DNA of 34,124 bases from Stramenopiles sp. TOSAG23-6 (taxonomy: Eukaryota; Sar), in assembly GCA_900128565.1 (NCBI GenBank), contig LT635952.1, forward strand, positions 1 to 34,124, in the 5' to 3' direction. The position numbers and the translations under genes were made by a program. Shown here in pieces: positions 15,534 through 27,062 of this stretch (position 1 is its first letter; each line of letters begins with the position of its first letter). The notes under the pieces were generated by a model. It searched no databases, had not been told where the DNA came from, and saw only the letters and a list, made by a program, of their open reading frames with translations.

Positions 15534-16361
15534 TGACTGAAAAGGCGGGGGAAAAAACGATCAGGCAAAAGGCGAGGGACCGAATGCAAGTTAAGATGAA
15601 CAAAATTAGTATCGATTATCAAGTTTTGTATAATGCGTTTTTTAAATTCCAAAAAAAACCAAAATTATTAGGGCATAATAATTGTTATTATGAGGGGAAA
15701 GAATTTGAGGTATTGGGTACAACACGAAAACCCGGAAATCTTAGCCCGGCTCTAAAATTAGCTCTTGGGATGCCAGCAAACGGAACGTCTCCACCTCCAT
15801 GGCTGATCAATATGCAACGATATGGTCCACCACCTGCGTATACTAAGCTGAAGATACCAGGTTTAAATTCACCGATTCCACCAGGGGCTTGTACATTATC
15901 TTCATTCAAATCTTTGATCACATTGTACCCCTAACCCTAATTTTTTTCAAAAAAAATTACAAAAATATGTTTTGTTTTTGTCTCTTTGGCTCACATATTT
16001 TTTAATTTTTTTTTTCACAATACATCTTTTGGATACCATACAGGAGGATGGGGGAAGCCTCCTGTAGATATCAATGGTAAAGCTTTATATGGTAATGTTT
16101 TTGGACGCTCTGGCTTCGATGATGATGAAAAAAATATTTCAAAATCTCGTTGGGGCGAAATTTTAGACGATGATGACGATGATGATGAGGAAGAGGATAA
16201 TGTCGAAGAAGCATTTGCGACCCAGATTCCTTCAACTGGTACCGACACAAGTGATGGAATTTCGTCTGTTATGACGGGTATTGAAACGCCAATGTCAGGA
16301 TTTGATGGAACTGTATTTTATGTTTATTACAAAAATTTGTACCAAAAATTTGTACCTAACG

Positions 16362-16399
<38 letters not shown>

Positions 16400-17014
16400 T
16401 CTAACAAAATTAATTCTAACAAAATTGTAGACTACGAAAAAATATTTCTTCACAATACATACATCTGTCAATTTGCAAAAGAAAATTATGTCTGAAACTC
16501 CAACACCTCAATTATATAAAGTTCTCGCTCAGAACCAAAGAAATGTGTATGTTTTACATTTCATTTTTTTTTTTTTTCATACGAAATTTTGTACCTAACA
16601 AAAAATTAAATTTTTTTTTTTGAATTTTTTTAAATTTTTAAAATTTTCTTTGATGTACACAGTACTATTTTTTTTTTTATATATAAAAGTATAAAAATAT
16701 AAAAGTATAACCCTACACCCTAACTTTACTCTAATCTTTACAAACAAAAACAAATTAAAAAATATTTTTTTACCATACATCAGCGATACAGATGCATTTG
16801 GTTCATCTTACAATTATGTTTTACCAGGTGCACAACAAAACACTGGTGTTGAACATGATGGTTTTGCAAGTTTAGCAAAAAAAGGTGTTCAAGGTCAAAA
16901 CAAACCAGTGAAAGAAATATCTTTAGGTGGAACAGTGCGTTTTCAGTATCATTTTTTTAAATTTTTGACAATTGTATAAGAAAATTTCATACCTAACATT
17001 TTTTTTTTTTACCG

Positions 17015-17043
<29 letters not shown>
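15534..17043 (+). CDS. SF3B2: SF3B2 (SAP145), internal fragment truncated at both ends
   Basis: SF3B2 is an SF3b subunit of U2 snRNP that helps anchor the complex near the branch site. Exons 15534-15890, 16026-16312, 16461-16546 and 16781-16934 read in phase through about 295 residues; human SF3B2 has about 895. Visible segments are KISIDYQVLYNAFFKFQKKPK, CYYEGKEFE, the proline-rich PSP domain PPPWLINMQRYGPPPAY with LKIPGLNSPIP, then SFGYHTGGWGKPPVD and YGNVFG, an acidic tract near 16170-16200, and SETPTPQLYKVL. The N-terminal half and the tail are absent: upstream is MO25, and downstream the sequence folds back at the palindrome centre inside an intron. Start and stop are not present. Confidence 0.92.
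15891..16025 (+). other. Introner-type intron (SF3B2)
   Basis: This 135-bp, phase 1 intron starts GTACATTATC, has a degraded core, box CCCCTAACCCTAA in place of CCTAACGA, and ends TTTTTTTCACAATACAT. Removal gives NSPIPPGASFGYHTGG, the same length as the human protein at this point. Confidence 0.85.
16313..16460 (+). other. Introner-type intron with A33 tract (SF3B2)
   Basis: This 148-bp, phase 0 intron starts GTATTTTATG, has a direct instead of inverted core (TTTGTACC twice), box CCTAACG, a run of 33 A at 16362-16394, a 15-bp tandem unit carrying two further CTAAC boxes, and ends TTCACAATACAT. Confidence 0.85.
16547..16780 (+). other. Introner-type intron, longest copy (SF3B2)
   Basis: This 234-bp, phase 2 intron starts GTATGTTTTA, has core TTCATACGAAATTTTGTAC, box CTAACAA, then about 150 extra bases of AT-rich sequence including CCCTACACCCTAAC, and ends TTTTTTTACCATACAT. 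The next base group CAG is exon sequence (VSDTDAFGSSY). Confidence 0.8.
16935..17043 (+). other. Introner-type intron cut at the palindrome centre (SF3B2)
   Basis: It starts GTGCGTTTTC in phase 0, has box CATACCTAAC, a T tract, ACCG and 28 A. It stops at the AT of the A-TA-T palindrome that other copies (for example PIG-A intron 3) carry just before their 3' end. The 3' end is replaced by the mirror arm. Confidence 0.85.

Positions 17044-17072
<29 letters not shown>
17015..17072. repeat. A28-TA-T28 hairpin at the symmetry centre
   Basis: A run of 28 A, then TA, then 28 T forms a perfect 58-bp palindrome flanked by ACCG and CGGT. It is an enlarged version of the short A-TA-T palindrome present near the 3' end of family introns. 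Confidence 0.95.
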
Positions 17073-17687
17073 CGGTAAAAAAAAAAAATGTTAGGTATGA
17101 AATTTTCTTATACAATTGTCAAAAATTTAAAAAAATGATACTGAAAACGCACTGTTCCACCTAAAGATATTTCTTTCACTGGTTTGTTTTGACCTTGAAC
17201 ACCTTTTTTTGCTAAACTTGCAAAACCATCATGTTCAACACCAGTGTTTTGTTGTGCACCTGGTAAAACATAATTGTAAGATGAACCAAATGCATCTGTA
17301 TCGCTGATGTATGGTAAAAAAATATTTTTTAATTTGTTTTTGTTTGTAAAGATTAGAGTAAAGTTAGGGTGTAGGGTTATACTTTTATATTTTTATACTT
17401 TTATATATAAAAAAAAAAATAGTACTGTGTACATCAAAGAAAATTTTAAAAATTTAAAAAAATTCAAAAAAAAAAATTTAATTTTTTGTTAGGTACAAAA
17501 TTTCGTATGAAAAAAAAAAAAAATGAAATGTAAAACATACACATTTCTTTGGTTCTGAGCGAGAACTTTATATAATTGAGGTGTTGGAGTTTCAGACATA
17601 ATTTTCTTTTGCAAATTGACAGATGTATGTATTGTGAAGAAATATTTTTTCGTAGTCTACAATTTTGTTAGAATTAATTTTGTTAGA

Positions 17688-17725
<38 letters not shown>

Positions 17726-18553
17726 CGTTAGGTACAAATTTTTGGTACAAATTTTTGTAATAAACATAAAATACAGTTCCATCAAATCCTGACATTGGCG
17801 TTTCAATACCCGTCATAACAGACGAAATTCCATCACTTGTGTCGGTACCAGTTGAAGGAATCTGGGTCGCAAATGCTTCTTCGACATTATCCTCTTCCTC
17901 ATCATCATCGTCATCATCGTCTAAAATTTCGCCCCAACGAGATTTTGAAATATTTTTTTCATCATCATCGAAGCCAGAGCGTCCAAAAACATTACCATAT
18001 AAAGCTTTACCATTGATATCTACAGGAGGCTTCCCCCATCCTCCTGTATGGTATCCAAAAGATGTATTGTGAAAAAAAAAATTAAAAAATATGTGAGCCA
18101 AAGAGACAAAAACAAAACATATTTTTGTAATTTTTTTTGAAAAAAATTAGGGTTAGGGGTACAATGTGATCAAAGATTTGAATGAAGATAATGTACAAGC
18201 CCCTGGTGGAATCGGTGAATTTAAACCTGGTATCTTCAGCTTAGTATACGCAGGTGGTGGACCATATCGTTGCATATTGATCAGCCATGGAGGTGGAGAC
18301 GTTCCGTTTGCTGGCATCCCAAGAGCTAATTTTAGAGCCGGGCTAAGATTTCCGGGTTTTCGTGTTGTACCCAATACCTCAAATTCTTTCCCCTCATAAT
18401 AACAATTATTATGCCCTAATAATTTTGGTTTTTTTTGGAATTTAAAAAACGCATTATACAAAACTTGATAATCGATACTAATTTTGTTCATCTTAACTTG
18501 CATTCGGTCCCTCGCCTTTTGCCTGATCGTTTTTTCCCCCGCCTTTTCAGTCA
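17044..18553 (-). CDS. SF3B2: SF3B2 fragment, right-arm copy
   Basis: Exons are 18197-18553, 17775-18061, 17541-17626 and 17153-17306. The encoded residues are identical to the left copy, with the same truncation at the centre. Confidence 0.9.
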
Positions 18554-18666
18554 ATGTATTTTGGAAAAATATTTCAAAATTTTCTTAAAAAATTTGTTAG
18601 GTACAAAATTTCGTACGAAAAAAAAATCGATTTTTTTTTTCGGTAAAAAAAAATAATAAAACATAC

Positions 18667-19221
18667 ATATTCTTTCATAAACAGGTCAAATGTTTGACGT
18701 GTGATGAGTGTTTTTGCCAATTCCTTATTAGAAAGACATTCACGTAGCATGCGACCACATATTAATGCAATATCACCACTACCTTCATATCCTCGGACAA
18801 GACGGTCTAATAGAGGCCGATTTTTCATATTCGTCAAATAAACACTTCCAAATCGCCCATAGTCATTGTGGTGAAGCGCAATAAAGTTCATTTCAACTAA
18901 TTTACGTGTCTCAAAATCAAGGTTTGGAAAGGCTATAATAAGACGTTTAAATAAATCGCGTTGAACGACCTCATCGCCAATTTTTTCGCAAACGGCCGTG
19001 TCCACAGAGCTCTGTGGAGGGGTTCCGAAAAAAACGTCGCGCATCTTCTTCAATTGTTTGTCGAGATGAGTCATAGCTTCTTTCACTTCAGCGGGAAACT
19101 CTTCAGAATCAGGTGTAGAATCCATAACATTTGCATTGATGATTGTAAGATCGTCATCAATCTTTTTACACAGTCGCTTTGGGTCAACACCTCCACCAAA
19201 CATATTTTTCAAAAACGCCAT
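18667..19221 (-). CDS. CAB39: MO25/CAB39 5' half, right-arm copy
   Basis: This 185-codon exon is identical to 14866-15420. It is again followed by the chimeric intron (18554-18666) and SF3B2, so the misjoin predates or accompanies the arm duplication. Confidence 0.88.
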
Positions 19222-19629
19222 GTTTTCACTGGAACAATTAAACAATGAACAAAGAAAACTTTAACAATCGATAAATTACGTACTTCAAGACCGGGAAATC
19301 TAAAGCAGAGAGAGAGAATACAAGGAAAACACTAATCTATTTAGTATATATATCACTCCTTTTAAGAGAATATAGTATATTTGTCTATAGAAAAAACAAA
19401 AAGAAGCTTGGTTTCAGCTGGATTTCCAGACTAAAAAGTAAATAATGATAGTCACACGAGTCAAAACCCTAACCCTAGTGGTAGCAATTATAACCCTAAC
19501 CCTAGTAGGCTAGCTATATGTCGAGGTATCAAATCGAAAAACAACAATGTTACAACATCACTTTAGTGACTACAACCAGATAGAATTCTTCCTGCTCTTC
19601 ATTCCAGTTTTATTTTTCAGATACACTAC

Positions 19630-20130
19630 ATGCGAATATTACGAAATCTTTGTGTAATATCTGGTGTATTTCCTCAAAGAATACTTAACACATCGGCTAT
19701 CCAGAAGTTTCCTATTAGACAAATGAATTCTCAGTGTCCATCTGGTGAACAACTAAAAGCAGCTAAAGCAGTTCCTTATTCTGATTTTACCATATTTGAT
19801 AAAATAATTTCAAAAGAAATACCTGCTGAAATAGTCTACGAAACCGAGGAGGTTCTTGCATTTCGGGATATAGCTCCAGTTGCACCGACTCATATTCTTC
19901 TTATACCAAAGCTTCGACAAGGTTTGACTCAATTGTCTAAAGCGACTGATGATCATGTGAATATTTTAGGACGACTTATGGTTTCAGCAGCTGAAGTTGC
20001 TAAACAAGAGGGATTAGATAAAGATGGTTTTCGTATTGTAGTAAATGATGGAGTTATGGGTTGTCAATCAGTATACCATTTGCATCTACATTTAATTGGA
20101 GGACGTCAGCTATCATGGCCACCAGGGTAA
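19630..20130 (+). CDS. HIT-family (HINT-type) protein, right-arm copy
   Basis: The 166-residue product is identical to that of 13957-14457, including the C-terminal HLHLHL motif. Confidence 0.93.
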   Translation: MRILRNLCVISGVFPQRILNTSAIQKFPIRQMNSQCPSGEQLKAAKAVPYSDFTIFDKIISKEIPAEIVYETEEVLAFRDIAPVAPTHILLIPKLRQGLTQLSKATDDHVNILGRLMVSAAEVAKQEGLDKDGFRIVVNDGVMGCQSVYHLHLHLIGGRQLSWPPG

Positions 20131-20324
20131 AAAATAAAATAGAGTAGTCTAAGCCTATATTCTAGGCTAAAAAAAGAAAAACAAAGAATAAAATAATCAT
20201 AAAACATATGCCGTTACCAACAGTTTACATTAGAATGTGATTAAAATAAGTGAAACAAATCTCCAAATATTTCCCCCGTTATCATCTTCCCACTAACCAA
20301 ATTATATAAGTCAAAATGAATTAC

Positions 20325-20756
20325 TTACTTGGTAGCTTTGTAGCCAGTGCGACTACGTTTTCTGTTTCTGCATACGCGGAGAGAAGTGTTCATCTTAGTC
20401 CAACGAGCAAGAGCAGCCTTTTCAAGGTCTGGGCGGAAGCGGCGAGTGTGGTTGCGGAGAGCTTTGACGTTTCCACGAAACCCACGAGCCAACTTGTAAG
20501 TTGAAACTGCTTTGTTAGGGCGAGCGAGATTCTTTGGAGCAGATTTGGTAATCTGTGCCTTACGCATAGCTTTTGATTCAGCTAAGAGTTCAGCGTTGAA
20601 ATCAATTCCAACAGTTTTTTCATTTGCGAGTCCAGAATACTTCTTGCAGTTCATAGCAGTAAGGTTTCTTGGTTCACTTGTGAATTGAGCATGTTTCTGC
20701 TTCTTAAGAAAGCAAGAGTTGGCTTTGACAATGTTCCAGACGATAGAGTTCGACAT
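20325..20756 (-). CDS. RPL28: 60S ribosomal protein L28, right-arm copy
   Basis: The 143-residue product is identical to the left copy; the probable 5' UTR intron is at 20758-20995. Confidence 0.95.
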   Translation of the reverse strand: MSNSIVWNIVKANSCFLKKQKHAQFTSEPRNLTAMNCKKYSGLANEKTVGIDFNAELLAESKAMRKAQITKSAPKNLARPNKAVSTYKLARGFRGNVKALRNHTRRFRPDLEKAALARWTKMNTSLRVCRNRKRSRTGYKATK

Positions 20757-21338
20757 TCTGTTATATAATAATTATGAAAACAAGGTTATTTTAGTTAGTC
20801 ACTGGTGGTTCTAGTGTGGGATAGAATATAAATGTACACATGAAAATATTGCCAATTGCGAGTGATAAAAAACAGGTTTTTGTATCAATGGTACGCGCAG
20901 GTACTGTATTTGAGAAACACCGGGAAAATAAACGCCATCATAGATAAGCTGGACACATTCTATACATTTAATTTAATGGTATTAATGTAACTTACTTTTT
21001 GAAGCTGGTAGATACGGTAGAAAAGAAAACACGCGGACGCAGAAAAGGGAACCAAAGGGCGAAAGGACGAAAGCACACAACAGAAGCAACCTCTTTGTAG
21101 TCAGCAGAAAAGAAAAAAATGTGACTAGTATGTTACCCGGTACTGGGCCCCGATTTCGTGACAATTTTGTGCTTTTGTGAACGTTCGAGAAGGACAGGTG
21201 AGTTCTTCATAATCATATTATGACGATATGCAAACAAAATGATATATATTATTCAAATTTCATTTATTTACCATTCATTCCAAAAGTGCAGGTATAAAAG
21301 TTTTTATGGGGTGAAAAAGCTAATCGAAGTTCAGAACT

Positions 21339-21992
21339 CTATAAGCAATCAGTGAGTTGTGTAAAAAAAGAGGCATTTGGGTTATCTAACAGATATTTTT
21401 GGTTTATACAATACCATGGTATAACTTCATTTGTTTTTTCACTTTCTGAATGTTTATGTAAGCGCCTAATTTCTTCTTTAATACCAGTATGACATAAAAT
21501 GCAACAACGTGCATTCTGACGGCCTAATTCAAAAGGAGAACAATCTCCACAAAATATGCTACCACATACTCTACAATGATGACGTCTATTAGACACTGTG
21601 AATTCCGTGCTACAATTGGTACATAAAGATGCACTTTCATCTGGTTGCCAGGAAGGTCTGTAATTTGCTATTTCTAAATCAACTACGGCATCTACATCGG
21701 GTTCTTTTTCCTCAGATCTATCACAGGAAAATATTTCTAATGGATCTTGACAGGCAATCCTTTTTGTAACAGAGTCTATAATGTGTTTAGTACATAGCCG
21801 AATTACTGGTTTATGCGTTTCTTCAACTACTCTTCTGTATCCCTGTTTCATTGTGAAGGATTCATCCTCAATGTCAACCGAAGAATTTGTACCTATTTGA
21901 ATATCAACCGAAGAATTTGCACCTATTTGAATGTATTCTGTTCGAGCGGGACACGAACAGTCAAGAACAAAACAAGTCGTTTCTCTCGACAT
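21339..21992 (-). CDS. FYVE zinc-finger protein, right-arm copy
   Basis: The 217-residue product is identical to the left copy. The introner-like upstream element is at 22101-22189. Confidence 0.88.
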   Translation of the reverse strand: MSRETTCFVLDCSCPARTEYIQIGANSSVDIQIGTNSSVDIEDESFTMKQGYRRVVEETHKPVIRLCTKHIIDSVTKRIACQDPLEIFSCDRSEEKEPDVDAVVDLEIANYRPSWQPDESASLCTNCSTEFTVSNRRHHCRVCGSIFCGDCSPFELGRQNARCCILCHTGIKEEIRRLHKHSESEKTNEVIPWYCINQKYLLDNPNASFFTQLTDCL

Positions 21993-22295
21993 ACTATTCG
22001 TTGTGCTTTTTTTCTAACCGCTGTATACTATATTGTTCGAATACCTGGCATTTTATGGTGAATGCTTGACATTTGAGTTGGAAAATTGTGAAATGATATC
22101 ATATATTGTATATAGATCCATATACAGTGTAAGATCCTCGAAGTTAACGTATCCCCGTTAAGTACAAATTTTTGGTACAAAAAAAGAACTTCGTTACTTC
22201 GACTTCTTCTATACAGACTACTAAAGGAGTGTTCAGTAGTATCCAAAACTAGATACGTCAGACATCTCGAACTTCTTCTTCCAAATTGAAAGAAT

Positions 22296-22904
22296 ATGAG
22301 TACTGCATTAGTTTTAAAGCAAAATAAAAGGAATCGCTTACAGACCAAATATGCTAAACAATTAGCTCGACATTGGAAAAATCGACCAAACAAAGGGAAA
22401 GCTTTCATTTGTGAACAGAGAGACTTAACGTCAGTCCAAGTTACGAAATTGAGAGACGCTTTTTGTTTATTTGATACAGCACAAACATCAAAAGTCCACG
22501 CGAAGTTCTTCCCAATGATAGTAAGAAGTGCAGGGCTAGTGCCATCGCAGCAGGAGTTGAATGAAGAATTAAGAAAAATTGGAAATAGAGAAGTTGATTT
22601 TGAAGAGCTGCTGGATTCAGCCAAGTCTTTTTCGACAAAAAACGCTACGGAAACGAATATGTTTGCAGCATTTAAGTTTTCATTTGATCCAGAAGGTACT
22701 GGATATGTTGATAGTCAGGAAGTTAAAGAAGCAGCTGAAATTGTTGATAAGCCAATGGATGATGATGAAATTCGGTTATTATTACAGTGGATAGGGATGA
22801 AAGACATCCACGGTATAAAACGTGAAACTCAGCGGTATAATAATAGCAATATTGCATTATTGAGAGGCTCCGATTTTATCCATTATTCGCAAACACGACA
22901 CTAA
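22296..22904 (+). CDS. EF-hand protein, right-arm copy
   Basis: The 202-residue product is identical to the left copy, with the calcium loop encoded at about 22686-22721. Confidence 0.8.
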   Translation: MSTALVLKQNKRNRLQTKYAKQLARHWKNRPNKGKAFICEQRDLTSVQVTKLRDAFCLFDTAQTSKVHAKFFPMIVRSAGLVPSQQELNEELRKIGNREVDFEELLDSAKSFSTKNATETNMFAAFKFSFDPEGTGYVDSQEVKEAAEIVDKPMDDDEIRLLLQWIGMKDIHGIKRETQRYNNSNIALLRGSDFIHYSQTRH

Positions 22905-23406
22905 CATTATATTAATTGCTTTATACAATAAACAACTACTATATTTATATGTATGTGTTGTAGTTATTGAAAATGTAGCACAAAAAAATTTAGGAAGTTG
23001 AAATATTTTTTGCATAAAAAAAATCCCAAAATCCCAAATTTGATACAATTAATCTATACTACTAAAGGAAACGAAACATTACAACAACACACGATAAAAC
23101 ATTATCTTACGTCACAAGTTGATATTTCGGAAAGTATGCATAAAAGTGAAAGAGTCACGACGACTATCAAAAGATGAAAAATTAACAAAAATATACGCAA
23201 TAAAAAAAACTTTTTTCCAGGTGTGTATTTTTATTTGACTTTTCGGTATTTCGCAGTGCAGATTATCACCAAATTAAACACTTTACGTGTATTCATTTAG
23301 TGTCTACGCATGTATTCATTAAGTAAAAAGACAAAAAATCTCCAACGACGTTGGTAAACGTCGCAAACACTTAGAGAAGACTAGAGTCATCTCACGATAA
23401 CAACAT

Positions 23407-23904
23407 TTAGACGACAAATTCGTAACGAACAGGATAAAGGATTTTAGCCTTCTTTCCTTTCATCTTGATGATTTTACCAGCTTGTGGGAGTACAGGTGTA
23501 CGTTTCAAGCATACTGGAGCATCCTTTGGAGATACTCCTTTAGCTTTGCGAGTGTTCTTGATGAGTTCATTAGACTTAACACGGCTGATAAGTTCATCCC
23601 GGCACTTAGAGTGGTGAACGTGTTCAACACGGAGGTTGACGCGCTTCTTAAGGATGCGACCATTAACGTTCTTGTTGACAACAACACCAACAGCAGCCTT
23701 GGTGACATTGTAGATGACACCAGTACGGCCGTGGTAGAACTTGTGTGGCATACCTTTTTGGACCTTAGCGTTACACTTAATGTCAACGTAATCTCCAACC
23801 TTGTATACGGTGTTATACGTGGTCATGTTGATCAAACCATCCTGGCGGAACTTGTTACAGAACAAGTCACGCGTAGCTGCGCGGTAACCTTTGGTATGTG
23901 GCAT
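23407..23904 (-). CDS. RPL21: 60S ribosomal protein L21, right-arm copy
   Basis: The 165-residue product is identical to the left copy. Confidence 0.97.
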   Translation of the reverse strand: MPHTKGYRAATRDLFCNKFRQDGLINMTTYNTVYKVGDYVDIKCNAKVQKGMPHKFYHGRTGVIYNVTKAAVGVVVNKNVNGRILKKRVNLRVEHVHHSKCRDELISRVKSNELIKNTRKAKGVSPKDAPVCLKRTPVLPQAGKIIKMKGKKAKILYPVRYEFVV

Positions 23905-24195
23905 CTTCTTTAAATGTTTGTTTGGGCCTGGATAAACAACAGCAAGACAAACCGCACCACAAGGGAAAAAGCGACACGCAAGAAGAGCATTTTTTCAAGC
24001 TCGTCTTTGTGCTGAAATGATAACACGAAAACCACGAAAAAAAAAGCGCAAACCTGCTTCAATTAGATTTTTGAGAAAAAAAAAAAAACAGTCGAGTCAG
24101 ATCAATTTTTAATTACTTCCTAGATTCTCGTAGTACTGTACAAGATAATCTCAATTTGGTTCGACTTGTTCCAGAGAAGGGAATTATTTTTTATT

Positions 24196-26896
24196 ATGTG
24201 TGGCATTGCTGCAGCTATTTCAGAAAATCCTGAAACAGTCACTGCTTCAATAACAAAGTCATTACGTGTGATAGAACCCCGTGGTCCAGACTCTACTGGC
24301 AGGTGCAATGAACTCGGTGGAGCTTTACAGTTAGCTGCTTGTGTTTTACATCTCAGGGGTTCCACTGGTCCTACTAAACAACCACTAGTAGATAATAGAG
24401 GCAATGCTCTCCTCTGGAATGGGGAAGTATTTGGTGGCTTACATGTTGGGCCGAACAAAAACGATACCATATGCGTCTTAGAGCAGCTCAGTGCCAGCAA
24501 CACACCAGAGGAAATAGTCGCAATAATGGGAAGTATATACGGCCCTTGGTCGTTTGTTTATTGGAAGCCTGAAAAACATATTGTTGGTACTAATTCAAAC
24601 CCTGCAGGAACTTTATATTTTGGTCGCGATCCTAGAGGTCGGCGTAGTCTAATGGCATCTCCTGGTATATTTCAAGAGCAATCAACAAAATCCTTAAATT
24701 CAACTGATAATGATGTTCTCTCAACTGATAATGATGTTGACTCTACTGTTTTTCGGGCTGGTATGATGAACGACTTATTCATAGCATCTGTTAGTCCAAC
24801 AGATATTGTTAATTCACCAACGACAACAAGAAAATGGTTAGAAATTCCACCACTTGGAATTTTTAGTGTTCATCTCTCACTAAATGATCAAGGTTGTTTA
24901 ATTGTTCCTCTTGAGGTAAAACTTCACAAGTGGACACAAAACCTTACTTTTAGCCAACTGCCAATTCGTAATAGACTACTCCCACGTACAACTGCAGCAG
25001 ATTTACTATTAGAGGCCTTGAAATCTTCAGTGGCAAAACGAATTTCTAATTTAGCTTCACATAAATTTCCTATAGATTGTCGTTCTTCTTCTGAATCAGA
25101 TTCTCATTTTTCACCTGCACGTATCGGGATTTTATTTTCCGGTGGCTTAGATTCAATGATTATAGCTGCATTATGCATAGATCTAATGCCAAGCAATGAA
25201 CCCTTAGATTTAATTAATGTTTGTTTTGACTCGGAATCAATGTTTCTTTCCCCTGATCGAAAAAGTGCACTATTCGGATTTAGCAAATTACTTGGACTAT
25301 GGCATCAAAAACATATCAAAGATAAAAACCAAAACAATACAACAAGAACAACAACAACACTTAGACTTCTCTTATGCAATGAAACTTTTGAAAATGTCCG
25401 AAAAGAATCGAAAACTATAGAACAACTTATTCATCCTAAAACGTCAAATATGGATTTTAATATTGGTGCTGCTTTATGGTTTGCATCAAAAGGTTTAGCA
25501 ACTGGAGGAATAATTACAAATATATCTGAATTAAACCGTCACTTGTATGTTTTATTTTTTTTTTTAACAAAAAAATCGAATTTATTTTGCGTACGAAATT
25601 TTGTACCTAACGAATTGTTTTTTGAAATATTTTTCCAAAATACTTGGATGCTATAAATGATGTAAATAATATTCATACAGAAACAAAAATACGTGAGTTA
25701 GTTCTAGTTGATGAGAAAAGTAGACAAAACAGAATAAATAGGAGAAACAAAATGAGACAATGCAATCAAATATCTAATGCTACAGGACTGAGTGATGATC
25801 ATTCTAATGATAAAGAAAATAGTCATACAAAAAATACAATGACATCGAAACAATATTCAGCTCAATGCCATGGTCGTTTTATCAAAGGGAAGAATTGCAA
25901 AAAAAATCCACATGCTGATTGTGAGTTCTTATGTTGCATTTCGTGTTGTCATCGTACACATACTTTACTTCGTCAAGTATTTCTTTCAGAAATGAAAACA
26001 AATAATAACAATGAAAAACACAATACTAAGTTTTTGGAATTTTCTGCAAAAACAAATTTAGAACACTTGGATATTGATATTTCTGCATACTCAAATGCAG
26101 CAGATCAAGGTATAAACAGTGGTATTCTTAAAAACGAAGTCATTTTCTGTCGAAGTCATGCAAAACAACTTGTAAAAAAGATGAAAAAAAGAAAAAATAA
26201 GAAAAAGACAACAAATCCAAATAATAAAAATATGAAAATTGACACATCAAAAAAACAAAAACTTGAAACAAAAAATGTTGAAAATATGAAAATTGACACA
26301 TCAAAAAAACAAAATATTGAAACAAAAAATGACGTTTCGTATCAAAGTTGTGCGCGTGTTTTACTTACTGGTACTGGTGCTGATGAATACGCAGGTGGGT
26401 ACGGAAGGCACAAATTTGCATATACACAAAATGGCAGAATGGGATTGGCGAGAGAATTAAATCTTGATCAGTGTCGAATGTACGTTTTCATCCTGAATTT
26501 CAATTTTTTTTTCATACGACATTTTGTACCTAACGATTTTTTTTGAAATATTTTTCACAATACATGTGGCAAAGAAATTTCGGAAGAGATGATCGCATAC
26601 TTTCTGTTCATGGCAGAGAGGCAAGATTTCCTTTTTTAGATGAAAATGTGACTTGTTTACTTCGATCTCTTCCATTGGATATTATTGTAGATTTTTCATT
26701 GCCACGTGGCATGGGCGATAAATTGATTATTCGAGATGTTGCTCGAATTTTAGGATTAGATACAGCTGCTAGCCTACCAAAACGAGCTATTCAATTTGGT
26801 ACAAGAATTGCTAAACAATCTAATGTTTGGTGTTATGGCAGTAGTACAGCTGCAAACAAGCACGCCGCCGGTAGTGCAAAAGTAAAATTTTTATAA
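24196..26896 (+). CDS. ASNSD1: ASNSD1-type protein, right-arm copy
   Basis: Exons are 24196-25544, 25646-26479 and 26566-26896; introners lie at 25545-25645 and 26480-26565. The 837-residue product is identical to the left copy. Confidence 0.93.
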
Positions 26897-27062
26897 ATGC
26901 TTTGATATTTCGTGTATTTTTCTTTTTTTTTTTTTTGTCGACGGTTACTTTTACAAATCGTTTTTTTTAACGTTTATCCCTTCTGTGTTTTGAGATACGA
27001 CAAAACTTGTGTGTTTTTCTTTTACCCACAAATTACGTACTTCATTTCCGATACATTACACC

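Noticed and set aside
15533-15934. Independent small gene starting at TTG after the MO25 exon
   Set aside because: The sequence is an internal SF3B2 exon; the TTG is an ordinary Leu codon next to a splice acceptor.
17015-17072. True telomeric or replication hairpin end at the centre
   Set aside because: There are no telomere repeats at the centre, and it lies mid-intron in SF3B2 at a short palindrome that normal copies also carry.
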